Positions 16,121 to 23,560 of a stretch of DNA of 32,288 nucleotides are shown one piece after another. How positions within the stretch are numbered: position 1 is the stretch's first letter; each line of letters starts with the position of its first letter. This DNA comes from Carboxylicivirga marina (GTDB taxonomy: Bacteria > Bacteroidota > Bacteroidia > Bacteroidales > Marinilabiliaceae): the NCBI RefSeq assembly GCF_016612505.1, contig NZ_JAENRR010000054.1:1-32288 (forward strand), written 5' to 3'. The notes beneath the pieces were generated by a model that worked only from the letters and a program-made list of their open reading frames with translations, searched no databases and was not told the DNA's origin. The position numbers and the translations under genes are program-made.

Positions 16121-18037
16121 ATGGGAAAAATTATTGGTATCGACTTAGGAACAACCAACTCATGCGTTTCAGTAATGGAAGGAAACGAGCCGGTTGTGAT
16201 TCCAAACAGTGAAGGAAAAAGAACAACGCCATCTATCGTGGCATTTGTTGAAGGTGGAGAGCGTAAAGTAGGTGATCCTGCTAAGCGTCAGGCAATCACT
16301 AACCCACAAAAAACGATTTATTCTATTAAACGTTTTATGGGTTCAATGTATGATGAAATTCCTAACGAAGTAACTCGTGTACCATACGAAGTTGTAAAAG
16401 GTGACAATAATACGCCTCGTGTAAAAATTGACGATCGTCAGTACTCTGCACAGGAAATTTCAGCCATGACACTTCAGAAAATGAAGAAAACTGCTGAAGA
16501 CTATTTAGGTCAGGAAGTAACTGAGGCAGTAGTAACTGTGCCAGCATACTTTAACGATGCGCAGCGTCAGGCTACTAAAGAGGCTGGTGAAATTGCGGGT
16601 CTTAAAGTGAGCCGTATCATCAATGAGCCTACAGCTGCATCATTAGCTTACGGTTTAGATAAGATGGACCGCGACATGAAGGTTGCTGTATTTGACCTTG
16701 GTGGTGGTACTTTCGATATTTCAGTATTAGAATTAGGTGATGGTGTATTCGAAGTAAAATCGACTAATGGTGATACTCACCTTGGTGGTGATGACTTTGA
16801 TGATGCAATCATTAACTGGTTAGCTGATGAGTTCATCAAAGATGAGAACATCGACCTACGTAAAGATCCAATGGCTCTTCAACGTCTGAAAGATGCTGCT
16901 GAGAAAGCAAAGATTGAATTATCTTCATCGACAAGCACTGAAATCAACTTGCCATATATTATGCCGGTTGACGGTATTCCAAAGCACTTGGTTCGTTCAT
17001 TGTCACGTGCACAGTTCGAGCAAATTGCTGATCGCTTAATTCAGCGCACATTAGAGCCTTGTAAAGTGGCTCTTAACGATGCTGGTTTAACGCCATCTGA
17101 TATCGACGAAGTAATTTTAGTGGGTGGTTCTACACGTATTCCTGCTATCCAGAAAATCGTTGAAGACTTCTTCGGCAAAGCGCCTTCAAAAGGGGTTAAC
17201 CCTGATGAAGTAGTAGCTGTAGGTGCTGCTATCCAGGGCGGTGTATTAACTGGTGAAGTAAAAGACGTTCTTCTATTAGATGTTACGCCTCTTTCATTGG
17301 GTATCGAAACAATGGGTAGTGTAATGACGAAATTAATTGAAGCGAATACCACAATCCCAACTAAGAAGTCTGAAACATTTACAACTGCTGTAGATAACCA
17401 GCCTTCTGTTGAGATTCACGTATTGCAAGGTGAGCGCTCAATGGCTAAGGATAACAAAACCATTGGTCGTTTCCACTTAGACGGAATTCCACCAGCACCA
17501 CGTGCAACACCACAGATTGAGGTAACATTTGATATTGATGCCAACGGTATCCTTCATGTAACTGCAAAAGATAAAGCAACAAATAAAGAGCAGAGCATCC
17601 GTATCGAAGCTTCTTCTGGCTTATCTGATGATGAAATCAAGCGCATGAAAGATGAAGCAGAAGCAAATGCTGAAGCTGACAAGGCAGAAAAAGAAAAGAT
17701 TGATAAGTTGAATGGTGCTGACAGCTTGATTTTCCAAACTGAAAAGCAACTAAAAGAGTTTGGTGACAAATTACCAGCTGACAAAAAGCAACCAATCGAA
17801 GCTGCTCTTGAGAAGCTTAAAGAAGCACACAAAGCACAAGACATTGCTGCTATTGATGCTGCTACTGAAGAGTTGAACACTGTATTCCAGGCTGCATCTC
17901 AAGAGATGTACAACGCCAGCCAACAGGCAGGTGGTCAGCCAGGACCTGATGCAGGTGCACAACCTGGACCAGACGCTGGTGCTCAGCAAGGTAAAGATGA
18001 CGAAGTGACTGATGTTGACTTTGAAGAAGTGAAGTAA
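16121..18037 (+). CDS. dnaK: Molecular chaperone DnaK (Hsp70)
   Basis: A 638-residue Hsp70, full length. The N-terminal ATPase domain has [14 protein letters not shown] at residues 4-17, [17 protein letters not shown], the second signature [14 protein letters not shown] and the third signature [17 protein letters not shown]. The linker is [16 protein letters not shown], followed by the substrate-binding beta domain and a helical lid. The C-terminal tail has a small tandem repeat (GPDAGAQ twice) before [13 protein letters not shown]; the acidic EEVx ending is the usual bacterial form. It folds and refolds proteins with DnaJ and GrpE, neither of which is adjacent here. It is monocistronic, with its own terminator. 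Confidence 0.98.
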   Translation: MGKIIGIDLGTTNSCVSVMEGNEPVVIPNSEGKRTTPSIVAFVEGGERKVGDPAKRQAITNPQKTIYSIKRFMGSMYDEIPNEVTRVPYEVVKGDNNTPRVKIDDRQYSAQEISAMTLQKMKKTAEDYLGQEVTEAVVTVPAYFNDAQRQATKEAGEIAGLKVSRIINEPTAASLAYGLDKMDRDMKVAVFDLGGGTFDISVLELGDGVFEVKSTNGDTHLGGDDFDDAIINWLADEFIKDENIDLRKDPMALQRLKDAAEKAKIELSSSTSTEINLPYIMPVDGIPKHLVRSLSRAQFEQIADRLIQRTLEPCKVALNDAGLTPSDIDEVILVGGSTRIPAIQKIVEDFFGKAPSKGVNPDEVVAVGAAIQGGVLTGEVKDVLLLDVTPLSLGIETMGSVMTKLIEANTTIPTKKSETFTTAVDNQPSVEIHVLQGERSMAKDNKTIGRFHLDGIPPAPRATPQIEVTFDIDANGILHVTAKDKATNKEQSIRIEASSGLSDDEIKRMKDEAEANAEADKAEKEKIDKLNGADSLIFQTEKQLKEFGDKLPADKKQPIEAALEKLKEAHKAQDIAAIDAATEELNTVFQAASQEMYNASQQAGGQPGPDAGAQPGPDAGAQQGKDDEVTDVDFEEVK

Positions 18038-18069
18038 GGAACTATTATCAACAATAGACAACAATAAGC

Positions 18070-18106
18070 AAATCCCGGTAAAACACTGTTTTACCGGGAT
18101 TTTTGT
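18070..18106 (+). terminator. Terminator of dnaK
   Basis: A perfect 15-bp stem, AAATCCCGGTAAAAC (18070-18084) with GTTTTACCGGGATTT (18088-18102), around a 3-base loop and followed by T-rich DNA, 33 bases past the dnaK stop. Confidence 0.93.
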
Positions 18107-18159
18107 TTCATTTGATTCAAAATTATATTGGATTTTTATCGTTTGTCAATAGCGCCCTA

Positions 18160-18395
18160 ATGATTAAAACACATCGATACACCCTGGAATTGACAATAAA
18201 TAGAGATAATCAACTTAAAGGCACTCGTTTTTACAACTATGATGTTGACCCATACCAACTTAACAATTTGAGTTTTGATAAAAAGCCCCAATTGTTGAGC
18301 ATTAATTGGTTGAATTAGCATCAGAACTAAAGAGAAGTAATGACCCGTTGTATCAAAATAAAGTGCTTGCTGATTGGATTAACTATAAAAAATAG
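18160..18395 (+). pseudogene. Relic of a sulfatase C-terminus, frameshifted
   Basis: The frame from 18160 reads MIKTHRYTLELTINRD, then GTRFYNYDVDPYQLNNLSFD, which is the C-terminal pattern of arylsulfatase-type enzymes (R-TERYK...LYDL-NDPYELNNL). It stops at 18316-18318. In another frame the sequence continues as LVELASELKRSNDPLYQNK and ends ADWINYKK before a TAG at 18393-18395, the expected last helix of a sulfatase. So this is the last 70 or 80 residues of a lost gene, with one frameshift. The catalytic N-terminal part is absent. It sits between dnaK and a carbohydrate-binding protein gene. Confidence 0.6.
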
Positions 18396-18462
18396 ACAAA
18401 TTCACAGCGCATTTAAAATGTTAATCCATCAAGAAGTCATTTATTAATTACCACATCTTATT

Positions 18463-19086
18463 ATGAAAAAGCTTGAAGTAGCAAAAGTTCAACACTCAAA
18501 CAAAGGAGACATACTGTTTCCGAAGGTAACAAATACTATCAGTCATGATAACTGGAATTATCCTGTAGAAATGGATGTAAAGTTTGGCATTGCCTACGAC
18601 GATAACAACCTGTATCTGCGTTACGAAGTCATGGAAGATCATCCTAAAGCGCAAAGTACCGTTGTAAATGGACCGGTTTGGGAAGATTCATGTGTAGAGT
18701 TTTTTATTGCTTTTGATAACAAAGGCTATTTCAACCTAGAGTTTAATTGTATTGGTAATAAACTTGTTGGGTACGGCACTAGTAATACCGATCGAAAATG
18801 GCTTAATGATGATTTGGTTAAAACAATTACCACCAAACCCACCTTAGGTACAAATTGCATCGACATAGCCAATACACCAACAAAATGGAGCATGGATATT
18901 ATTATTCCTCAAGCTATTTTTGGAGAACATAAATCACTATTTACCAAAGGTCAAGTATTTAATGTAAACTTCTACAAATGTGGGGATAAACAAAAAGAAC
19001 CACATTTCCTATCGTGGAATGCGATTGAAAATGAGACACCAAATTTTCATTTACCAGCATTTTTTGGTTCTATGGAACTGATCTAG
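18463..19086 (+). CDS. CBM9-like carbohydrate-binding protein
   Basis: A 207-residue protein that fits the family-9-like carbohydrate-binding fold alone, without an attached catalytic domain. Seen: FGIAYDDNNLYLRYEVMEDH, then PVWEDSCVEFFIAFD, YFNLEFNCIG, WSMDIIIPQAIF and VNFYKCGDK...HFLSWNAI, in the order seen in stand-alone CBM9-like proteins of Bacteroidota. No signal peptide is visible, so the location is unclear. It may bind or help process a glycan. Its neighbour upstream is a sulfatase relic, and the pair could be what is left of a polysaccharide-use locus; that is inference. Confidence 0.75.
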   Translation: MKKLEVAKVQHSNKGDILFPKVTNTISHDNWNYPVEMDVKFGIAYDDNNLYLRYEVMEDHPKAQSTVVNGPVWEDSCVEFFIAFDNKGYFNLEFNCIGNKLVGYGTSNTDRKWLNDDLVKTITTKPTLGTNCIDIANTPTKWSMDIIIPQAIFGEHKSLFTKGQVFNVNFYKCGDKQKEPHFLSWNAIENETPNFHLPAFFGSMELI

Positions 19087-19110
19087 CACACAACAATCAC
19101 ATCGATATAG

Positions 19111-19158
19111 TGCGTCATACACTTGTTAAATTAACAATAAGCGTTTGACGCATTTTTT
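19111..19158 (+). terminator. Probable terminator of the CBM9-like gene
   Basis: TGCGTCA (19111-19117) pairs with TGACGCA (19146-19152), with an inner TTGTTAA/TTAACAA stem, followed by six T (19153-19158). It lies 25 bases past the CBM9-like stop. Confidence 0.65.
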
Positions 19159-19162
19159 ATTT

Positions 19163-19341
19163 TCATATTAGCTTAAGTGAATCAGACTTAGTATTCATTA
19201 GTTGCTTGATTAATCTTTTGAAAGCCTCAGGTGTATCAATACTACATTGTAGGTTTTCTTTATTTCATATCTCTCATTGCAATAGTTTACTACTTGGTAA
19301 GCATCTTTATTATTTAAGCTATTAAAGTAATTCACCAGTGG
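19163..19341 (-). pseudogene. Degraded gene fragment of unknown family
   Basis: On the minus strand the frame from 19341 reads VNYFNSLNNKDAYQVVNYC, then NERYEIKKTYN, and stops. After a one-base frameshift near 19239 the text continues as IDTPEAFKRLIKQLMNTKSD and SLKLI before a TGA at 19163-19165. The joined reading looks like ordinary protein, which random AT-rich DNA seldom does. I do not recognise the family. A stop codon three codons before the first Val closes it upstream, so only the C-terminal end remains. Confidence 0.4.
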
Positions 19342-19392
19342 TCACTAAAGATTAAAAAAAGTTCTTTGAAATTTTTTGTTAATCGTACTTTG

Positions 19393-19553
19393 ACAGCGTG
19401 ACGATTTGAATTGGATTATGGATTTTTTACATGCAAACAAGCAAACAAAGATGTAACCATTTGATTTTATGACCAACTAAATCCAAAAAAGTGAAGTAAT
19501 TATCACTAATAGATAATTCTAAAGAAAGTCTCCTTTTCAAGGAGACTTTTTTT
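19393..19553 (+). ncRNA. Candidate small structured RNA
   Basis: A strong plus-strand terminator at 19525-19553 has no gene before it within 430 bases, and the gene upstream already has its own. The stretch before it can fold: TTGGATT (19411-19417) pairs with AATCCAA (19480-19486), and inside this ATGG (19418-19421) and TTACAT (19427-19432) pair with ATGTAACCAT (19451-19460), leaving a 5-base bulge. A weak promoter-like TTTG at 19365 and TACTTTG at 19386 would start a transcript near 19399, about 155 bases long. I cannot assign a known RNA family; 6S-like RNA or a leader of the next gene are alternatives. The 5' end is a guess. Confidence 0.4.
19525..19553 (+). terminator. Strong terminator without an upstream gene
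   Basis: AAAGTCTCC (19525-19533) and GGAGACTTT (19541-19549) form a perfect 9-bp stem with a 7-base loop, followed by a T run to 19553. It lies 92 bases before the start of the YwqK-like gene, so it ends either a small RNA or a leader transcript. Confidence 0.85.
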
Positions 19554-19564
19554 GTATTTTTGAA

Positions 19565-19592
19565 ACCTGTTACTAAAATAGAAGTAACAGGT
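19565..19592. promoter_or_regulatory. Perfect inverted repeat before the YwqK-like gene
   Basis: ACCTGTTACT (19565-19574) and AGTAACAGGT (19583-19592) are exact complements around an 8-base loop, 53 bases before the start codon. TATTTTTG at 19555-19562 is a perfect TAnnTTTG element just upstream, though without a good TTTG at 19-21 bases. The repeat would lie at the transcription start, as an operator or a 5' hairpin. It has no T run, so it is not a terminator. Confidence 0.45.
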
Positions 19593-19644
19593 ATAGAGCA
19601 AACGTTTTGCTTTACTAAAACAACTATCTTATAAAGTATTAAAC

Positions 19645-20499
19645 ATGAAATTGAAAATATTCTTTCTTTTTATATCACTTGTTTTTATTGTTCTGCCTAC
19701 CACTGCACAAACCGATGTATTTGGCAATCGAATTCCCTCTAAAAAGAAAACAGCAGCACCAATCCCTGCACACTATAACCAAACCGATGCCAATGGTCTA
19801 AAACAAGGTCCATGGGAAAAAAGATATACCGACGGTAAAACCCTTTACAAGGCGACTTTCAAAAATAACAAGCCTGTTGGTAAATACACACGTTATTACC
19901 CCAATGGTAAAAAAAGTCTGGAAATTGTGTATGATGAAAATGGTGAATATGGCAAGGCCATCTTATTTAACGATGAGGGGCAGATGACATCTCAAGGACA
20001 GTATAAAGGACAATCTAAAATTGGAACCTGGACCTACTACACAACAAATGAAAGCATTCTGGCTACTGAAGAGTTTGTGGATGGCAAAGAACATGGCGAT
20101 TACAAGGTTTACTATAGCAGTGGTGCGGTGGCTGAAAAGTTACAATGGCAAAACGGTCTAAAACATGGCGATTGGTTAAAGTATTTTGAAGATGGCTCAC
20201 CTCTTCTCAAAGCACAGCATGTAAATGGCAAATTAGAAGGTAAATACCTTTATTATTATAAAAATGGCCAGCTGGAAATCGACGCCAATTACAAAGAGGA
20301 TAAAGAGGATGGCAAATGGACTTTTCATCATGCCGATGGTAAGACAAATTATGTCTTAAAATATAAAAATGGGACTTTGCTCAACCCTGAAGTGTTGGAT
20401 GAAAGACGTGCCTTAGAACAGGCTGAATTTGAGAAACGTAAGGATTCATTGAAAGACCCGGAAAAAATGAGAAATAATCCGGAACAATTTCTGCGATAG
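19645..20499 (+). CDS. Secreted YwqK/MORN-like repeat protein
   Basis: A 284-residue protein with a signal peptide (about residues 1-22, ending TTAQ). It then has about seven repeats of a short beta-hairpin unit of the form G-x-W-x-x-Y-x-x-G-x-x-x-x-x-x-Y-x-x-G: GPWEKRYTDGKTLYKATFKN, then GKYTRYYPNGKKSLEIVYDE, GTWTYYTTNE, GDYKVYYSSGAVAEKLQWQN, GDWLKYFEDGSPLLKAQHVN, GKYLYYYKNGQLEIDANYKE and GKWTFHHADG. This is the YwqK-type repeat, named after an antitoxin of Bacillus, but in Bacteroidota such exported proteins are common and no toxin partner is seen. The tail is charged and probably disordered. The function is unknown; it is one base from the subtilase gene. Confidence 0.8.
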   Translation: MKLKIFFLFISLVFIVLPTTAQTDVFGNRIPSKKKTAAPIPAHYNQTDANGLKQGPWEKRYTDGKTLYKATFKNNKPVGKYTRYYPNGKKSLEIVYDENGEYGKAILFNDEGQMTSQGQYKGQSKIGTWTYYTTNESILATEEFVDGKEHGDYKVYYSSGAVAEKLQWQNGLKHGDWLKYFEDGSPLLKAQHVNGKLEGKYLYYYKNGQLEIDANYKEDKEDGKWTFHHADGKTNYVLKYKNGTLLNPEVLDERRALEQAEFEKRKDSLKDPEKMRNNPEQFLR

Positions 20500-20500
20500 T

Positions 20501-22111
20501 ATGAAACACATTTTAGCCATATTGTTGATTAGTGTGATAGCTCAAGGCGTGTTCGCACAAAATGGCTATTTCGTTTCATTTTCCGATAAAAGCAATTCGC
20601 CCTATTCAATCGAACGCCCAAAAGAGTTTCTTTCAACCCGCTCCATCGAAAGACGAGAAAGACAGAACATTCAGATTACAGAAGAAGATCTACCAGTAAA
20701 TCCAGCTTACCTGGATAGCTTAAAAAAGGCAGGAATTGATGTGCGACATGCAACAAAATGGCTGAATGGTGCCATTGTTTTCAGTACCAACAAATCATTA
20801 ATGGATACCTTAGCCAGGGTAACATTCGTTGATGCGGTTGAGATTACAAAACCATCATCAAGCAGTCGTTCGGAACAAAAATTTGAACAATTGTATCCTG
20901 GCCTTAAAAGCGAACTTAAGTCGTTATATGGGGATGCCTGGTCACAGATACAGACTGTAAATGGCCAAAAACTTCATCAACTTGGCTATAAAGGCAATGA
21001 TATACACATTGCTGTTATCGATGCCGGGTTTTATAAAACCGATGAGCTTCCTCTCTTTGAACACCTATGGAATAACAATCAAATTATTGGAACAAAAGAC
21101 TTTGTTAATCCTGTTTCCAATATTTTTAACGAGCATTCGCATGGCATGAGCGTGTTATCCATTATGGGAGGAAAAGCAGATAAGGAATACCTCGGCACTG
21201 CACCGGAAGCGTCTTATTGGTTATTACGCACCGAAGATGCCAGCTCTGAACACCCCATAGAACCTGACTATTGGATTTGCGCCGCCGAATTTGCCGATAG
21301 TGCAGGTGTTGATATCATCAATACTTCTTTAGGTTACTACGAGTTTGATGCACCCTCAACCAGCTACAGTTATGATGATGATATGGATGGCTCAACACGA
21401 ATTTCAAGAGCATCTGACATTGCGGCATCAAAAGGCATGTTAATCATCACCAGTGCAGGTAATGAAGGCAATGATACCTGGCGATACATTGGCGCTCCGG
21501 CCGATGCCCAAAACTGCATAGCAGTTGGAGCCATGCTGCCAGACAGCACTAAAGCCGTTTTTTCATCATTTGGCCCCACTTCAAATGGGCGCACAAAGCC
21601 GGAGATTACCTGCCAAGGCGTATCGGTTGCAGTGCAAGGTTCGTCGGGAAGCATATATAAAGGGAATGGCACATCATTTTCTGCGCCTGTAATAAGTGGA
21701 TTAGCGGCCTGTTTGTGGCAAGCACTACCTCTTAAAACGGCAACTGAAATCAGGCAACTAATTATTGATAGTGGACATCAATCAAGCAATCCGAATAATG
21801 AGCTTGGCTATGGAATACCCAACTTTGAACTGGCCTATCATGTTGACATACCTGAGAATGAGGTAGCAGAAAAAAAGTGGAAGGTTGGGCCTAACCCTTT
21901 TAGAAATGAGTTAAGGTTGACAGCTAAATCAAACATGGATGTGACAGTCTCCATTGTAGACTTAACCGGCCGACTTAAGTACCAGCAACAGCATGTTAAT
22001 GGCAAACAAATCGTTATCAACAAAGTAGCACAATTTACTGAAGGCATTTATATTGTTACCATCAAAAGCAAACACTTTCATCAACATGTTAAAGTGATAA
22101 AAAGTTACTAA
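20501..22111 (+). CDS. Secreted S8 (subtilisin-like) serine peptidase with T9SS sorting domain
   Basis: A 536-residue secreted protease. It has a signal peptide (residues 1-19, ending VFAQ), an N-terminal prodomain-like part (about 20-120), then the S8 catalytic domain: Asp174 in IHIAVIDAGF, His214 in EHSHGMSV and Ser392 in NGTSFSAPVISG; ITSAGNEGN carries the oxyanion Asn. The catalytic residues are all present. The last 75 residues (KVGPNPFRNELRL to HQHVKVIKSY) are a type A T9SS sorting domain, so the enzyme is probably exported through the type IX system and anchored at the surface or released. It lies between the YwqK-like gene and xseA with only 1 and 4 base gaps, so all three are probably one transcript. 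Confidence 0.9.
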   Translation: MKHILAILLISVIAQGVFAQNGYFVSFSDKSNSPYSIERPKEFLSTRSIERRERQNIQITEEDLPVNPAYLDSLKKAGIDVRHATKWLNGAIVFSTNKSLMDTLARVTFVDAVEITKPSSSSRSEQKFEQLYPGLKSELKSLYGDAWSQIQTVNGQKLHQLGYKGNDIHIAVIDAGFYKTDELPLFEHLWNNNQIIGTKDFVNPVSNIFNEHSHGMSVLSIMGGKADKEYLGTAPEASYWLLRTEDASSEHPIEPDYWICAAEFADSAGVDIINTSLGYYEFDAPSTSYSYDDDMDGSTRISRASDIAASKGMLIITSAGNEGNDTWRYIGAPADAQNCIAVGAMLPDSTKAVFSSFGPTSNGRTKPEITCQGVSVAVQGSSGSIYKGNGTSFSAPVISGLAACLWQALPLKTATEIRQLIIDSGHQSSNPNNELGYGIPNFELAYHVDIPENEVAEKKWKVGPNPFRNELRLTAKSNMDVTVSIVDLTGRLKYQQQHVNGKQIVINKVAQFTEGIYIVTIKSKHFHQHVKVIKSY

Positions 22112-22115
22112 TCCT

Positions 22116-23501
22116 ATGGCCCAAGACCACCTCAGTCTCCATGAACTCAACCAGAATATTAAGGAGCAGATTAACGATGCCTTTCCTTCGACTTATTGGG
22201 TTATTGCCGAAATTAGTGAAATCAGAACAGTCAGAAGTGGTCACTGTTATCTTGAGCTGATTGAAAAAGATGAAGCAAGTAACCAAGTTCTGGCTAAAGC
22301 AAGAGCCACCATTTGGGCCTTTACCTACCGAATGCTAAAACCTTATTTTGAGACCACCACCAAACAAGAACTAACATCTGGGTTAAAGGTATTGGTAAAG
22401 GTAAGTATCGAGTTTCAGGAGGTATATGGTTTTAGCCTTAACGTTAAAGACATTGACCCTACATTTACATTGGGTGATATTGCCCGCCGTAAACTGGAAG
22501 TCATCAAGCAATTGGAAGATGATGGTGTAATGAACATGAATAAAGAGGTCAATTTAGCAGAAGTACCTCAAACCATAGCCGTTATCTCATCTCCTACTGC
22601 AGCTGGTTATGAAGATTTTGTCAATCAATTAGCAAATAACACCGAAAACTATAAGGTATATCACAAACTGTTTCCGGCCATAATGCAGGGCGATGAGGCG
22701 GAAGCATCCATAATAGCTGCGCTGGATCGTATCTATGAGTATGAAGCCATTTTTGATGCCGTTGTGTTGATTCGCGGAGGCGGCTCTACAGCTGACCTGA
22801 TGTGCTTCGATAACTATGAACTGGCTCTTAATATTTCTCAGTTTCCGTTACCGGTTCTTACTGGTATAGGTCACGAACGTGATGAGTCGGTAGCCGACAT
22901 GGTGGCGCATACCCGATTAAAAACACCAACTGCCGTGGCTGAATTCCTTATCGATCGAATTGATGCCTTTGATGCTTATCTTTTAGACTTAAAAGAACAA
23001 TTTACCACTTCGACCAAGCAACTTATCAATGACGAAATACATCGCTTCGAAGTGGCTGCACTTCAATTTGAACCCTTGGTCAAAAGGATTATTAATCAAA
23101 AGAAACAGTACCAACTGGATGCTGCACAACGGCTGGATTTCTCTGTCAAAAACTATTTTCAAAAACAACAAAGCTTTTTCACACACGTTAAAGAATCCAT
23201 TCATTACCTCACGCAAAAGCAAGTTAGAAGCGGCCTACAGCAACAACGATTTATTACAACCCGCTTAAAACTTGAGGTGAGTGCTTTCTTAAAAAATAAA
23301 AAGCAAAGCATTGAATTAGCAAAGCGAACAAATGAATTATGCGATCCTAAAAACATTCTGGAACGCGGATATTCCATCACCTATAAAGGTGAACAGCTTG
23401 TCAAAAATCTGACTTCCATATCAGTTGGTGATCAGATCAGAACCAAAACCAAATACGGTAAAATAATCAGTACTGTTGAAAAAATAACGCCTGTAAAATA
23501 G
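22116..23501 (+). CDS. xseA: Exodeoxyribonuclease VII large subunit
   Basis: A 461-residue protein. The N-terminal OB-fold (about residues 5-105) begins LSLHELNQNIKEQINDAFPS and contains WVIAEISEIRTVRSGHCYLEL. The catalytic part has VISSPTAAGYEDF, LIRGGGSTADLMCFDN, TGIGHERDESVADMVAH and RLKTPTAVAEFLI, followed by a long coiled-coil and the C-terminal NILERGYSIT motif. With XseB it degrades single-stranded DNA from either end into oligonucleotides in the cytoplasm. It is 4 bases after the subtilase gene. The small-subunit gene does not follow directly: a histidine kinase gene lies in between. Confidence 0.95.
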   Translation: MAQDHLSLHELNQNIKEQINDAFPSTYWVIAEISEIRTVRSGHCYLELIEKDEASNQVLAKARATIWAFTYRMLKPYFETTTKQELTSGLKVLVKVSIEFQEVYGFSLNVKDIDPTFTLGDIARRKLEVIKQLEDDGVMNMNKEVNLAEVPQTIAVISSPTAAGYEDFVNQLANNTENYKVYHKLFPAIMQGDEAEASIIAALDRIYEYEAIFDAVVLIRGGGSTADLMCFDNYELALNISQFPLPVLTGIGHERDESVADMVAHTRLKTPTAVAEFLIDRIDAFDAYLLDLKEQFTTSTKQLINDEIHRFEVAALQFEPLVKRIINQKKQYQLDAAQRLDFSVKNYFQKQQSFFTHVKESIHYLTQKQVRSGLQQQRFITTRLKLEVSAFLKNKKQSIELAKRTNELCDPKNILERGYSITYKGEQLVKNLTSISVGDQIRTKTKYGKIISTVEKITPVK

Positions 23502-23527
23502 CATTATGTGCCTCTCTTTTTATATTT

Positions 23528-23555
23528 TGTGCTAAGTTTTATAAGCCTTAGCACA
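23528..23555 (+). promoter_or_regulatory. Inverted repeat directly before the histidine kinase start
   Basis: TGTGCTAAG (23528-23536) and CTTAGCACA (23547-23555) are exact complements around a 10-base loop, ending 5 bases before the start codon. In mRNA it would hide the ribosome-binding region; in DNA it could be an operator. Only three T follow, so a terminator for xseA is unlikely. Confidence 0.5.
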
Positions 23556-23560
23556 TTTCG

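Noticed and set aside
19645-20499. YwqK-like protein as the antitoxin of a toxin-antitoxin system
   Set aside because: It has a signal peptide and no small toxin gene beside it. The family name is historical, and the neighbour is a secreted protease.
23528-23555. Hairpin after xseA as a rho-independent terminator
   Set aside because: Only three T follow the stem and the start codon comes 5 bases later. An operator or translational control hairpin fits better.
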